A stretch of DNA of 51,453 nucleotides. Origin: Belliella pelovolcani (GTDB lineage: Bacteria > Bacteroidota > Bacteroidia > Cytophagales > Cyclobacteriaceae). Below are positions 44,095-51,453 of this stretch, in pieces. Position 1 is the stretch's first letter, and each line of letters starts with the position of its first letter. The stretch is from the NCBI RefSeq assembly GCF_900156785.1, contig NZ_FTOP01000020.1, positions 1 to 51,453 of the forward strand. Reading direction: 5' to 3'. The position numbers were made by a program, and so were the translations under genes. The notes under the pieces were generated by a model. It ran no database searches, had not been told where the DNA came from, and saw nothing but the letters and a program-made list of their open reading frames with translations.

Positions 44095-45222
44095 ATGATT
44101 ATAATGACAAAAATGATTCAAGCAATATTCCTGTTCCTCACCCTTGCCGCAGCCAATAGCTGCAATCAAGACAATGGTGTGGAGCAGGTATTGCTCCCAA
44201 CCAACTTGAATGTAGTGGTGGAGGAATTAGGCGATGGGTTGGTAGAAGTCAATTTCTCAGCCGAAAGAACCAATTTCTTCCGTGTAGGATTTGGTGCAAA
44301 CAACCAAGAACCAGAAATTGTGACTGGCAGCAGAACTTCGTTTAGGTACACTGCTCCAGGTGAGTATACCATTACTGTACAAGCACATGCGACAGAAGCA
44401 GATTTTATTAAAGAGACCAGAACGGTAACCATAACTGAGCAAACCCTTGGCTTAGGGCTTCCATCTACAGGATTTGAATCCCCCATGGAGTATAATGGCT
44501 ATTCCTTGGTTTGGAATGATGAGTTCAATTCTAATAGTCTTTCTTCCGATTGGGTATTTGAAATTGGTGATGGTTGTCCAAATCTCTGCGGTTGGGGTAA
44601 CAATGAACAACAATTCTACAGAAGGGAAAATACAGAAGTGAAAGATGGGTATCTGATCATCACGGCAAAGCAAGAAAGTGTGGGAGGGAAGAATTACACT
44701 TCTTCGCGAATCAAAACCCAAGGTCGTAAGAATTTTACTTTTGGTAGAATTGATATCAGAGCTGCTATGCCAAGAGGTCAGGGGATTTGGCCAGCACTAT
44801 GGATGCTGGGTGAAAGTATCACGGATATCAGTTGGCCTGCATGTGGTGAGATCGACATCATGGAAATGATCGGTGGCAATGTTCCAGGAAGAGATAATAC
44901 AGTACATGGAACATTACATTGGGACAACAATGGTTCTTATGCCTATAGAGGTGGAGAGAAAAGACTCAGTGAAGGAGTTCTAGCTGATAATTTCCATGTT
45001 TATAGTATTATTTGGGATGAAAGAAAAATCACTTGGCTGCTAGATGATGTGGTATACCACGAGCAAGATATCACACCTACATCCATGAGTGAGTTTAGAG
45101 AGCCTTTCTTTTTTATCATCAACCTTGCAGTAGGTGGGAATTGGCCAGGTAATCCAGACAGTTCGACCATCTTCCCACAGCAGTTGGCGGTAGATTATGT
45201 CCGAGTATTTCAAAAAGATTAA
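44095..45222 (+). CDS. GH16 endo-beta-1,3-glucanase (laminarinase-like) lipoprotein
   Basis: The frame opens with ATG at 44095; a second ATG at 44104 is equally possible. A lipobox (AAANSC, Cys23) and a PKD-like segment (to about residue 115) precede a GH16 catalytic domain. It contains YSLVWNDEFNSNSLSSDW, GWGNNEQQFY, RIKTQGRKNFTFGRIDIRA and the catalytic EIDIME motif with Glu252 as nucleophile, Asp254, and Glu257 as acid/base. It ends INLAVGGNWPGNPD and VDYVRVFQKD. These features fit GH16 laminarinases that cut beta-1,3-glucan. It is the last gene of the locus and ends before a perfect terminator. Laminarin is the most likely substrate; related mixed-linkage glucans are possible. Confidence 0.93.
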   Translation: MIIMTKMIQAIFLFLTLAAANSCNQDNGVEQVLLPTNLNVVVEELGDGLVEVNFSAERTNFFRVGFGANNQEPEIVTGSRTSFRYTAPGEYTITVQAHATEADFIKETRTVTITEQTLGLGLPSTGFESPMEYNGYSLVWNDEFNSNSLSSDWVFEIGDGCPNLCGWGNNEQQFYRRENTEVKDGYLIITAKQESVGGKNYTSSRIKTQGRKNFTFGRIDIRAAMPRGQGIWPALWMLGESITDISWPACGEIDIMEMIGGNVPGRDNTVHGTLHWDNNGSYAYRGGEKRLSEGVLADNFHVYSIIWDERKITWLLDDVVYHEQDITPTSMSEFREPFFFIINLAVGGNWPGNPDSSTIFPQQLAVDYVRVFQKD

Positions 45223-45262
45223 ACCTATACCATTTTCGTAGATTCAGTTTGAATCACAGTTT

Positions 45263-45300
45263 ATCAAGGCCATTGGGGAACCAATGGCCTTGATTTTTAT
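45263..45300 (+). terminator. Terminator of the glucan utilisation operon
   Basis: ATCAAGGCCATTGG and CCAATGGCCTTGAT make a perfect 14-pair stem with loop GGAA and a T-rich tail. Confidence 0.93.
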
Positions 45301-45382
45301 AGGAATCAAGAAACCCATTTGAATCAATTGATTTTTAAAGAGATAATTTTAGCTTTACATAAAGGAAGCTAAGTAAACAAAT

Positions 45383-47074
45383 ATGAAGTTTTTAACAACA
45401 CAAGTAACGCTTTTTTTAAAAAATAGACCTGATAGAAGAAATCTCAAAACCTTATTCAGATTTTTGTTGGCATTGCTGGTGATGATCTCAGTTTTCTCCA
45501 TCATCTTTCATTTTTTGATGCTCAGAGAAGGACAAAATTTCTCTTATCTGACTGGTTTTTACTGGACTTTGACAGTCATGTCTACACTGGGTTTTGGAGA
45601 TATCACATTTTCTTCTGATGCTGGTAGATTATTTTCGATCGTAGTTTTGTTGTCTGGAATGCTTTTTTTGTTGGTGCTATTCCCCTTTACTTTTATCAAT
45701 TTCTTCTATTCTCCATGGATGAAAGCTCAAGAGCAGGCCAAAGTTCCAAGCGAACTCCCCGAAGACATGTCAGGTCATGTGATTTTGACCAAATATGGGA
45801 TTGTCACAGAAGCACTGATCAAAAAGCTCAAGAGGTTCAATTACAAATATGTGGTTTTGGTCTCTGATATTGCCGAAGGCTTACTGCTAAGAGATAAGGG
45901 GGTCAAAGTGATGTTAGGGAGCTTGGTTGACCCGAAAACTTACCAGGCTGCAAGGGTAACCCATGCAGCGCTCGTAGCATCTACTGAATCCGATGTGTTG
46001 AACACCAATGTGGCATTTACTATTAGGGAAATGTCCAAGGATGTTCCTATCATTACTACTTGTAATTTCGCCCATTCTGATGATATTCTTAAGCTTGCAG
46101 GGAGTACGCATGTGCTGCATTTGGGAGAGATTATGGGTGTTTTCTTATCAAGAAGAGCCAATGGAGGTGATGCTTGTGCCCATGTAGTGGGAAGGTTCGA
46201 TGATTTACAAATCGCAGAAGCTTTGGTAACAGGGTCATTTTTAGTAGGGAAAATGCTCAAAGAAACCCAACTCAGGCAAGAAGTTGGCGTGAGTGTGGTA
46301 GGTGTATGGGATCGCGGGAAATTCCTTACCGCCCAACCAAACACATTGATTTCAGAAAGTACCGTGCTAGTTTTGGCGGGTTCTGAAGAACAGGTCAAAT
46401 TATATAACAAAACGTACGGCGTAAAATCCGAGATCAATGCACCCATTATCATCATAGGTGGTGGTAGGGTAGGGAGGGCTACTGGAAAAGCCTTGGCAGG
46501 GAGAAACATTGACTATAGAATCATTGAAAAGGATCCACTGAGGATCTATGATAGAGAGACGACCATACTTGGTGATGCAGCAGAATTGGAGATTTTGAAA
46601 ATCGCAGGTATAGATAGCTCCCCTTGTGTGATCATTACTTCACATGATGATGATACCAATGTTTATCTTACAATTTATTGTAGAATGCTTCGTCCCGATA
46701 TTCAGATCATTACGCGATCAACTTTGGAACGAAACTTGGGAACAATGCACAGAGCAGGTGCAGACTTTGTGATGTCTTATGCTTCGATGGGTGCTACTAC
46801 AATATTGAACCTGCTACAACGCTCGGATATATTGATGGTGGCAGAAGGATTGGATTTGATTCGGGTAAAAGTTCCAAAACAATTGAATGGGAAAACAATC
46901 CTCGAATCCTCAATCAGAAAGGAAACAGGCTGTACTGTCATCGCAATCAAAGAAAACGATGCAACCGAAATCAATCCTGACCCTCAGGCAAAACTGAATA
47001 AAGGAGCTGAGATCATTTTGATTGGTACGGTTGAGGCTGAAAACAAATTCTTTGAAATATATGGCAAAGATTAG
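45383..47074 (+). CDS. Potassium channel with duplicated TrkA-N/TrkA-C (RCK) domains
   Basis: The 563-aa protein has two N-terminal membrane helices around a pore loop with the selectivity filter TLGFGD (residues 68-73, a variant of TVGYGD). Two RCK modules follow: the first from about residue 128 (GHVILTKYGIVTEALIKKL), the second from about 350 (APIIIIGGGRVGRATGKALA), each with a TrkA-C part after it. RCK domains gate the channel in response to nucleotides or ions. The first module lacks a full GxGxxG nucleotide loop (TKYGIV), so only the second probably binds NAD (inference). The gene is monocistronic. Confidence 0.92.
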   Translation: MKFLTTQVTLFLKNRPDRRNLKTLFRFLLALLVMISVFSIIFHFLMLREGQNFSYLTGFYWTLTVMSTLGFGDITFSSDAGRLFSIVVLLSGMLFLLVLFPFTFINFFYSPWMKAQEQAKVPSELPEDMSGHVILTKYGIVTEALIKKLKRFNYKYVVLVSDIAEGLLLRDKGVKVMLGSLVDPKTYQAARVTHAALVASTESDVLNTNVAFTIREMSKDVPIITTCNFAHSDDILKLAGSTHVLHLGEIMGVFLSRRANGGDACAHVVGRFDDLQIAEALVTGSFLVGKMLKETQLRQEVGVSVVGVWDRGKFLTAQPNTLISESTVLVLAGSEEQVKLYNKTYGVKSEINAPIIIIGGGRVGRATGKALAGRNIDYRIIEKDPLRIYDRETTILGDAAELEILKIAGIDSSPCVIITSHDDDTNVYLTIYCRMLRPDIQIITRSTLERNLGTMHRAGADFVMSYASMGATTILNLLQRSDILMVAEGLDLIRVKVPKQLNGKTILESSIRKETGCTVIAIKENDATEINPDPQAKLNKGAEIILIGTVEAENKFFEIYGKD

Positions 47075-47139
47075 CCCTATCTTAGAGAAACATACAAAAT
47101 ATCACGATGTCTAAAACCTGCGGATTGGGAATATTCTCC

Positions 47140-47147
47140 TATATTTG
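47140..47147 (+). promoter_or_regulatory. Bacteroidota -7 box before the GT4 gene
   Basis: TATATTTG matches TAnnTTTG and lies 22 bases before the ATG at 47169. No -33 element at correct spacing is evident. Confidence 0.35.
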
Positions 47148-47168
47148 AACTTTTAACCCGCTGTATTA

Positions 47169-48332
47169 ATGCCAAAGTTAATTCGAATTACAACTGTTCC
47201 GCTTTCACTCAAACTTTTGCTCAAGGGACAGATGAATTTCATGAAGTCTGCTGGTTGGGAAGTCTTGATTGTCAGTGCAGATGGTAGGGAGATTCATGAA
47301 ATCACCAAAAAAGAAGGATGCGAACACCAAGTCATTCCATTTACCAGGAAAATAACACCATTTTGGGATTTGTACTGTCTTTGGTTACTCTACAAGCTTT
47401 TGAGAAGAGAAAAACCTGATGTGGTACATACGCATACACCCAAAGCCGGTCTACTGGGAATGATTGCAGCAAAGTTGGCAGGAGTCAAAGTGAGAATCCA
47501 TACTGTGGCTGGTTTGCCCTATATGGTTGCTGAAAAAAATAAGAAAAATCTCTTGATCAAAGCAGAGCGCTGGACTTACAAATATGCAACAGAGGTATGG
47601 CCTAATTCATATTCACTTGGAGAGCTGATTATTAAGGAGAAACTTTGCGACCCCAATAAGTTGAAAGTCATTGGTGATGGCTCAAGCAATGGGGTGGATT
47701 TGCAGCACTACAGCAGAGAAGCTTTGAAAGAAAATCACTTGGTCGCTGCTACCATGCGTGTGATGCCTGGTGAAAATGAATTCATTATCTTAGCCGTTGG
47801 TAGATTGGTCAAGGATAAGGGGATAGAAGAGTTGGTCAAGGCTTTTCTTGACTCTAAGATTGTCAACAGAGCAAAGTTGGTTTTATTAGGTTCTTTTGAG
47901 CAAGATCTCAATCCAATCGATGACCATACTTTGAGGCAGATTCAAGACCATCCCAAGATCGTTCAGATAGATTGGACGGATCATGTGTCACATTACATGG
48001 CCATATCGGATGTTTTGGTTCACGCTTCTCATAGGGAAGGCTTCCCCAACGTCTTGCTAGAGGCAGGAGCAATGCAACTTCCCATCATTTGCTCCAACAT
48101 CATTGGAAATAAAGACATAGTGACAGATAGGAGCACAGGGTTGATGTTTCCAGTAAAGAAGGCAGATGTCTTGAAAGAAGCGCTAGAGTTTGCTTATGTC
48201 AAAAGAGAATACATGCAACAGCTAGCGGACAATTTGTACCAAGTAATCAAATCAAGTTTTGATCGCAGGAAAGTCCAATCGCTCATTAAAGAAAACTATG
48301 ATCGACTTCTAAAAAAGGAATCATCGAAATAA
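47169..48332 (+). CDS. Family 4 glycosyltransferase
   Basis: The 387-aa protein has the GT-B fold of GT4 enzymes: acceptor-side ADGREIHEITKKEG, DVVHTHTPKAGLLGMIAAKL, then a donor-side AVGRLVKDKGIEELVKAF and the EX7E-type segment SHREGFPNVLLEAGAMQLPI with TDRSTGLMFPV. It probably adds a sugar to a lipid-linked polysaccharide precursor on the cytoplasmic side; related to WbnK/PglA-type transferases by general appearance. The specificity is unknown. A TATATTTG -7-like box lies 29 bases before the ATG. It is separated from the next sugar gene by a 53-bp tandem array. Confidence 0.9.
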   Translation: MPKLIRITTVPLSLKLLLKGQMNFMKSAGWEVLIVSADGREIHEITKKEGCEHQVIPFTRKITPFWDLYCLWLLYKLLRREKPDVVHTHTPKAGLLGMIAAKLAGVKVRIHTVAGLPYMVAEKNKKNLLIKAERWTYKYATEVWPNSYSLGELIIKEKLCDPNKLKVIGDGSSNGVDLQHYSREALKENHLVAATMRVMPGENEFIILAVGRLVKDKGIEELVKAFLDSKIVNRAKLVLLGSFEQDLNPIDDHTLRQIQDHPKIVQIDWTDHVSHYMAISDVLVHASHREGFPNVLLEAGAMQLPIICSNIIGNKDIVTDRSTGLMFPVKKADVLKEALEFAYVKREYMQQLADNLYQVIKSSFDRRKVQSLIKENYDRLLKKESSK

Positions 48333-48643
48333 TTTCTTCTAGAGTTTGATTGATACCTGCCCGATGTCGGCATGTTGGATTCGTCACGGACAAGCTCTTC
48401 CAACCTTGTATCCTTCCAACTTTCCAACATATAAACAATCCACTATTAACTCAATAACCAGTAACAATTCCACTATTAACTCAATAACTAATCCCTAATC
48501 AACTCAATAACCAGTAACTATTCCACTATTAACTCAATAACTAATCCCCAATCAACTCAATAACCAGTAACAATTCCACTATTAACTCAATAACTAATCC
48601 CCAATCAACTCAATAACTAATTACTAATAGCCCCCATTCAAAG
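48333..48643. repeat. Spacer with 53-bp tandem repeat
   Basis: Units beginning CACTATTAACTCAATAAC start at 48471, 48524 and 48577 (exactly 53 bases apart), with a shortened unit at 48441 and a trailing partial one. The array fills most of the gap between the GT4 gene and the epimerase gene. No gene. Confidence 0.85.
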
Positions 48644-49696
48644 ATGAAATATTTTATAACTGGAACAGCTGGATTTATAGGTTTTCACTTGACCAATGCT
48701 TTGATACAGAGAGGAGATGAAGTGGTAGGCGTAGATAATATCAATGATTATTATGATGTCAATCTAAAATATAGCAGACTTGAGGCAGCTGGAGTTTCTA
48801 GAAAAGCTATTAAAGCTGGGATACCTGTCGATTCGAGCAGTCTAAAAGGATATACTTTCATCCAAATGGATATCTCAGATAAGCAATTGATGATGGACTT
48901 ATTCAAAAAAGAGAGATTTGATGTAGTCATCAATTTGGCGGCCCAAGCTGGTGTGAGGTATTCCCTTGAAAATCCTGATGCATATATTCAAGCTAACATT
49001 CAAGGATTTATGAATATTCTTGAAGCGTGTAGGGCATTTCCTGTAAAGCATTTGGTCTATGCTTCCTCGAGCTCGGTATATGGAGCTAACACCAAGATGC
49101 CTTTTGCGACCACAGACAATGTGGACCATCCAGTAAGTCTGTATGCAGCCACGAAGAAGTCCAATGAATTGATGGCGCATACATATAGTCACCTATTTCA
49201 AATCCCTACCACAGGGCTGAGGTTTTTTACCGTGTATGGACCATGGGGTAGGCCTGATATGGCGCTATTTCTTTTTACAGATGCTATGAAAAAGGGAGAA
49301 AAGATCAAGGTTTTCAATCATGGGAAAATGAAAAGAGATTTCACCTATGTGGATGATATTGTAGAGGGGATTGTTAGGGTATCTGATAGACCTGCCAAGC
49401 AAAACCCAACTTGGTCTGGAAACGATCCCGATCCAGGGAGTTCTTACGCACCCTTCAAGGTCTATAACATAGGGAACAACAATCCCGTGGAATTGATGGA
49501 TTATATCGGTGCATTAGAAAAGGCACTAGGAGTGGAGGCAGTGAAGGAAATGCTCCCAATGCAAAAGGGTGATGTGCCAGCTACATTTGCAGATGTAACT
49601 GATCTTAGCGAAGATACAGGATATAAGCCAAGCACCTCAGTAGAGGATGGAGTGGCCAAGTTTGTAGCTTGGTACAATGATTTTTACAAAAAATAA
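48644..49696 (+). CDS. UDP-glucuronate 4-epimerase-like SDR
   Basis: This 350-aa extended short-chain dehydrogenase has the NAD loop TGTAGFIGFHL, the segment VGVDNINDYYDVNLKYSRLE and AAQAGVRYSLENPDAYIQAN, both typical of UDP-glucuronate 4-epimerases (CapI/LspL). Its catalytic Ser is in YASSSSVYG and the Tyr-Lys pair in YAATKKS, with LRFFTVYGPWGRPDMALF following. It should interconvert UDP-glucuronate and UDP-galacturonate for surface polysaccharide. The dTDP-glucose dehydratase gene follows 12 bases later, so they are co-transcribed. Its own leader is the 53-bp tandem array. Confidence 0.9.
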   Translation: MKYFITGTAGFIGFHLTNALIQRGDEVVGVDNINDYYDVNLKYSRLEAAGVSRKAIKAGIPVDSSSLKGYTFIQMDISDKQLMMDLFKKERFDVVINLAAQAGVRYSLENPDAYIQANIQGFMNILEACRAFPVKHLVYASSSSVYGANTKMPFATTDNVDHPVSLYAATKKSNELMAHTYSHLFQIPTTGLRFFTVYGPWGRPDMALFLFTDAMKKGEKIKVFNHGKMKRDFTYVDDIVEGIVRVSDRPAKQNPTWSGNDPDPGSSYAPFKVYNIGNNNPVELMDYIGALEKALGVEAVKEMLPMQKGDVPATFADVTDLSEDTGYKPSTSVEDGVAKFVAWYNDFYKK

Positions 49697-49708
49697 AGTT
49701 TGCTCAAT

Positions 49709-50758
49709 ATGTCAAAGAATATTCTTATTACGGGTGGTGCGGGATTTATAGGCTGTCATGTGGTCAAACTCTTTGTCAATCGCTATCCTGCATACAAGAT
49801 TGTAAATCTAGATTGCCTGACTTATGCAGGCAATCTTGAAAATCTCAAAGATATAGAGCATGCTGAAAATTACTTTTTTGAAAAAGTCAACATCTTGAAT
49901 GCTGAGGAGCTCATGCGAGTATTTGAGCAATATCAAATCACAGATGTGATTCACTTAGCAGCTGAATCTCATGTAGATCGCTCGATTTCAGACCCACTTG
50001 CATTTGTCCAAACCAACGTGATAGGCACAGTGAATCTGCTGAATGTTTGCAAGCAAATCTGGCAGAGTCTTGAGCAGCATCTTTTTTATCATATTTCTAC
50101 TGACGAGGTTTATGGTTCTTTGGGAGAATCAGGGTATTTTCTCGAAACTACCCCTTATGATCCCCAATCTCCTTATTCGGCATCCAAAGCCTCGTCTGAT
50201 CATTTTGTGAGGGCTTATACCAATACATATGGGATGAATACTGTAATTAGCAATTGTTCCAATAATTACGGACCTAACCAGTTTCCTGAGAAGCTGATTC
50301 CGCTTTGTATCCATAATATTAGAAACAATAAACCACTTCCTATCTATGGGAAAGGTGAGAATATCCGCGATTGGTTATTTGTAGAAGATCATGCCAAAGC
50401 CATTGATTTGATATTTCATCGAGGGAAATCAGGTGAGACCTATAATATTGGAGGTTTCAATGAATGGAAAAACATTGACATCGTTCGCTTGATTTGCGAT
50501 AAAATGGATGAAAAGTTGGGGCGAGCAGCAGGTACTTCAAAGCAGCTGATCACGTTTGTCAAGGATAGGGCAGGACATGATATGCGTTATGCCATTGATG
50601 CCCACAAAATCAAGCAAGAGTTGGGCTGGGAGCCAAGCTTGCAGTTTGAAGAGGGCATTAGTAAAACCATAGACTGGTATATGGAGCATGAAGCTTGGTT
50701 GAATAATGTGACCTCAGGAAGTTATCAGAAGTATTACGAGGAGCACTATGGTAAGTGA
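49709..50758 (+). CDS. rfbB: dTDP-glucose 4,6-dehydratase
   Basis: The ATG at 49709 is chosen over a TTG at 49700 because it begins directly at MSKNILITGGAGFIG. The 349-aa SDR enzyme shows the family marks: NLDCLTYAGNLENL, HLAAESHVDRSI, STDEVYGSLG with the catalytic Thr-Asp-Glu triad, and YSASKASSDHFVRAY with Tyr-x3-Lys. NCSNNYGPNQFPEKLIP follows. It converts dTDP-glucose to dTDP-4-keto-6-deoxyglucose for rhamnose or other deoxysugars. RmlA, C and D are not in the window. It is co-transcribed with the upstream epimerase. Confidence 0.94.
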   Translation: MSKNILITGGAGFIGCHVVKLFVNRYPAYKIVNLDCLTYAGNLENLKDIEHAENYFFEKVNILNAEELMRVFEQYQITDVIHLAAESHVDRSISDPLAFVQTNVIGTVNLLNVCKQIWQSLEQHLFYHISTDEVYGSLGESGYFLETTPYDPQSPYSASKASSDHFVRAYTNTYGMNTVISNCSNNYGPNQFPEKLIPLCIHNIRNNKPLPIYGKGENIRDWLFVEDHAKAIDLIFHRGKSGETYNIGGFNEWKNIDIVRLICDKMDEKLGRAAGTSKQLITFVKDRAGHDMRYAIDAHKIKQELGWEPSLQFEEGISKTIDWYMEHEAWLNNVTSGSYQKYYEEHYGK

Positions 50759-51109
50759 ATGTAATCAGAATTAATAATCAAATCTTACTAGATTCGGATT
50801 CTTATCTACGGTTACTCCATAAATTGCTCTATTTTGTTCATCAATTGAAATTTATAATTTGCAAAATCCTGAAGGTTTTAGATAACTCATATTTTAATGT
50901 GAAGATTCTCCGCTTTCTTACTAGTAGAGTCATTACAATAGAATAAACCTTTGATTTATAGCCAATATCAATTAATATCTAGTATCTATCAATATCGGCT
51001 TGGTTCAAGTCCGATTATAAATTGGTTACTACTCTAATTGCGGAAATACATAATAAATAAAAAAAAAGCCACCCTTCCGGATGGCCTTTTTTGTTTAATA
51101 ATCAATGCA
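50759..51109. other. Gene-free spacer
   Basis: AT-rich sequence with no credible gene. A hairpin terminator for the minus-strand fragment is at its right end (51061-51095). Confidence 0.6.
51061..51095 (-). terminator. Terminator of the right-edge fragment
   Basis: On the minus strand AGGCCATCC, loop GGAA, GGGTGGC is followed by a run of T; a short A-run precedes it, so it may work both ways. Confidence 0.75.
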
Positions 51110-51372
51110 TCAATTGATGTCTACCATTTCAATTTCCTTGAAGATATCGATTTTAGTATTTCTAGCCTTTTCTTCAAAAGCTTTCCAGTCATTATCGAAG
51201 AAGACTTTCCAAACTTCCAATGCTTCAGCAGCACTTTCTTTGGCTTGATCAAATAAGCGTTGCTCAGTAGGACCTGGAGCACCATAAGATGATGCTGCGT
51301 AGCTTCTAGGAGTACCTAACCTGCTCATGGTAGTTGGATACAAGTTTCTGACGATTCCTCCTGACTTCGACA
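51110..51372 (-). pseudogene. Truncated C-terminal end of a large protein
   Basis: The frame reads upstream past its TTG at 51343 as SGGIVRNLYPTTMSR and meets a TGA a few codons earlier. The coding character starts abruptly next to a small inverted repeat (CTGACTTCGAC/GTCGTCAG). The 77-residue remainder (SRLGTPRSYAASSYGAPGP, then a charged helical tail ending KEIEMVDIN) looks like the C-terminus of a larger protein that lost its main part. It may be the helical end of a secreted propeller-type protein, but I am not sure. A following minus-strand terminator is intact. A recent deletion or insertion at about 51370 is inferred. Confidence 0.5.
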
Positions 51373-51429
51373 GTCGTCAGTCCCATTTAATCGTAAGGCT
51401 TTGATAGATAATGTTTTATATTTTTTGAT

Positions 51430-51453
51430 TTTGAATTTGGGTGTCCCAGAGGT
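51430..51453. mobile_element. Possible insertion-sequence end at window edge
   Basis: GGGTGTCCCAGAGGT at the very end resembles the GGGTGTCCCA-type termini of some insertion sequences. It lies 60 bases beyond the truncated gene. Only the edge is visible, so no transposase can be seen. Confidence 0.25.

Noticed and set aside
48441-48630. CRISPR array
   Set aside because: The 53-bp units repeat completely, with no variable spacers.
50755-50946. Open frame of 63 codons after rfbB
   Set aside because: AT-rich, overlaps the rfbB end by four bases, no recognisable features; likely chance.

Overview
The window comes from the chromosome of a Bacteroidota bacterium, most likely order Cytophagales (Algoriphagus/Cyclobacteriaceae-like; this placement is inferred). 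The grounds are two SusC/SusD pairs, lipoproteins with a cysteine after a short signal peptide, a propeller-sensor/LuxR-type regulator, a Bacteroidota-type TAnnTTTG -7 box, an MlaEFD operon, and intergenic spacers built from repeated pyrimidine-rich phrases and CCCCGA...TCGGGG palindromes. I saw no rRNA, tRNA, integrase, transposase gene or CRISPR array.

Region 1 (1 to about 11050) is an accessory, defence-rich island read almost entirely on the minus strand. Its centrepiece is a tight four-gene operon (5743 to 249): a large soluble protein carrying both an HSP90/MORC-like ATPase and a histidine-kinase core, a receiver domain fused to a coiled coil, an HNH nuclease, and an Eco57I-type N6-adenine methylase. 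It is preceded by a small XRE regulator gene broken by one in-frame TAG. I read it as a candidate restriction-type system under phosphorelay-like or ATPase control. Further along are a three-gene TIR module (a TIR/RipA-like membrane protein, a stand-alone ThsB-like TIR, a small membrane protein) and an AbiTii-SEFIR fusion. Each of these two modules is bounded by complementary short core sequences, and an attC-like palindrome lies between them, so they look like cassette cargo. A coiled-coil HTH repressor-like gene closes the island.

Region 2 (about 11050 to 12976) is gene-poor: one large nested hairpin, then palindromes and low-complexity repeats. Region 3 (12977 to 20127) holds a TlpA-type thioredoxin with a DUF3738-like tail, a SusC/SusD pair, and, convergently, a MauE-like membrane protein with a DUF6520 small exported protein. 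Region 4 (20128 to 27079) is dominated by repeats (direct repeats flanking a tviB-type nucleotide-sugar dehydrogenase, a 132-bp and a 177-bp tandem array) and carries tviB and a DUF389 membrane protein.

Region 5 (27080 to 34265) is housekeeping: a CheY-like receiver, the MlaEFD-like lipid transport operon, an M14 metallopeptidase and an OmpA-family lipoprotein. Region 6 (34379 to 45222) is a polysaccharide utilisation locus, probably for laminarin-like beta-1,3-glucan: a divergent propeller/LuxR regulator, SusC, SusD, a PKD lipoprotein with a duplicated C-terminal module, and a GH16 glucanase. Region 7 (45383 to 50758) contains a TrkA-type potassium channel and surface-polysaccharide genes (GT4 glycosyltransferase, UDP-glucuronate 4-epimerase, dTDP-glucose 4,6-dehydratase). 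The right edge holds a truncated gene end next to a possible insertion-sequence terminus.
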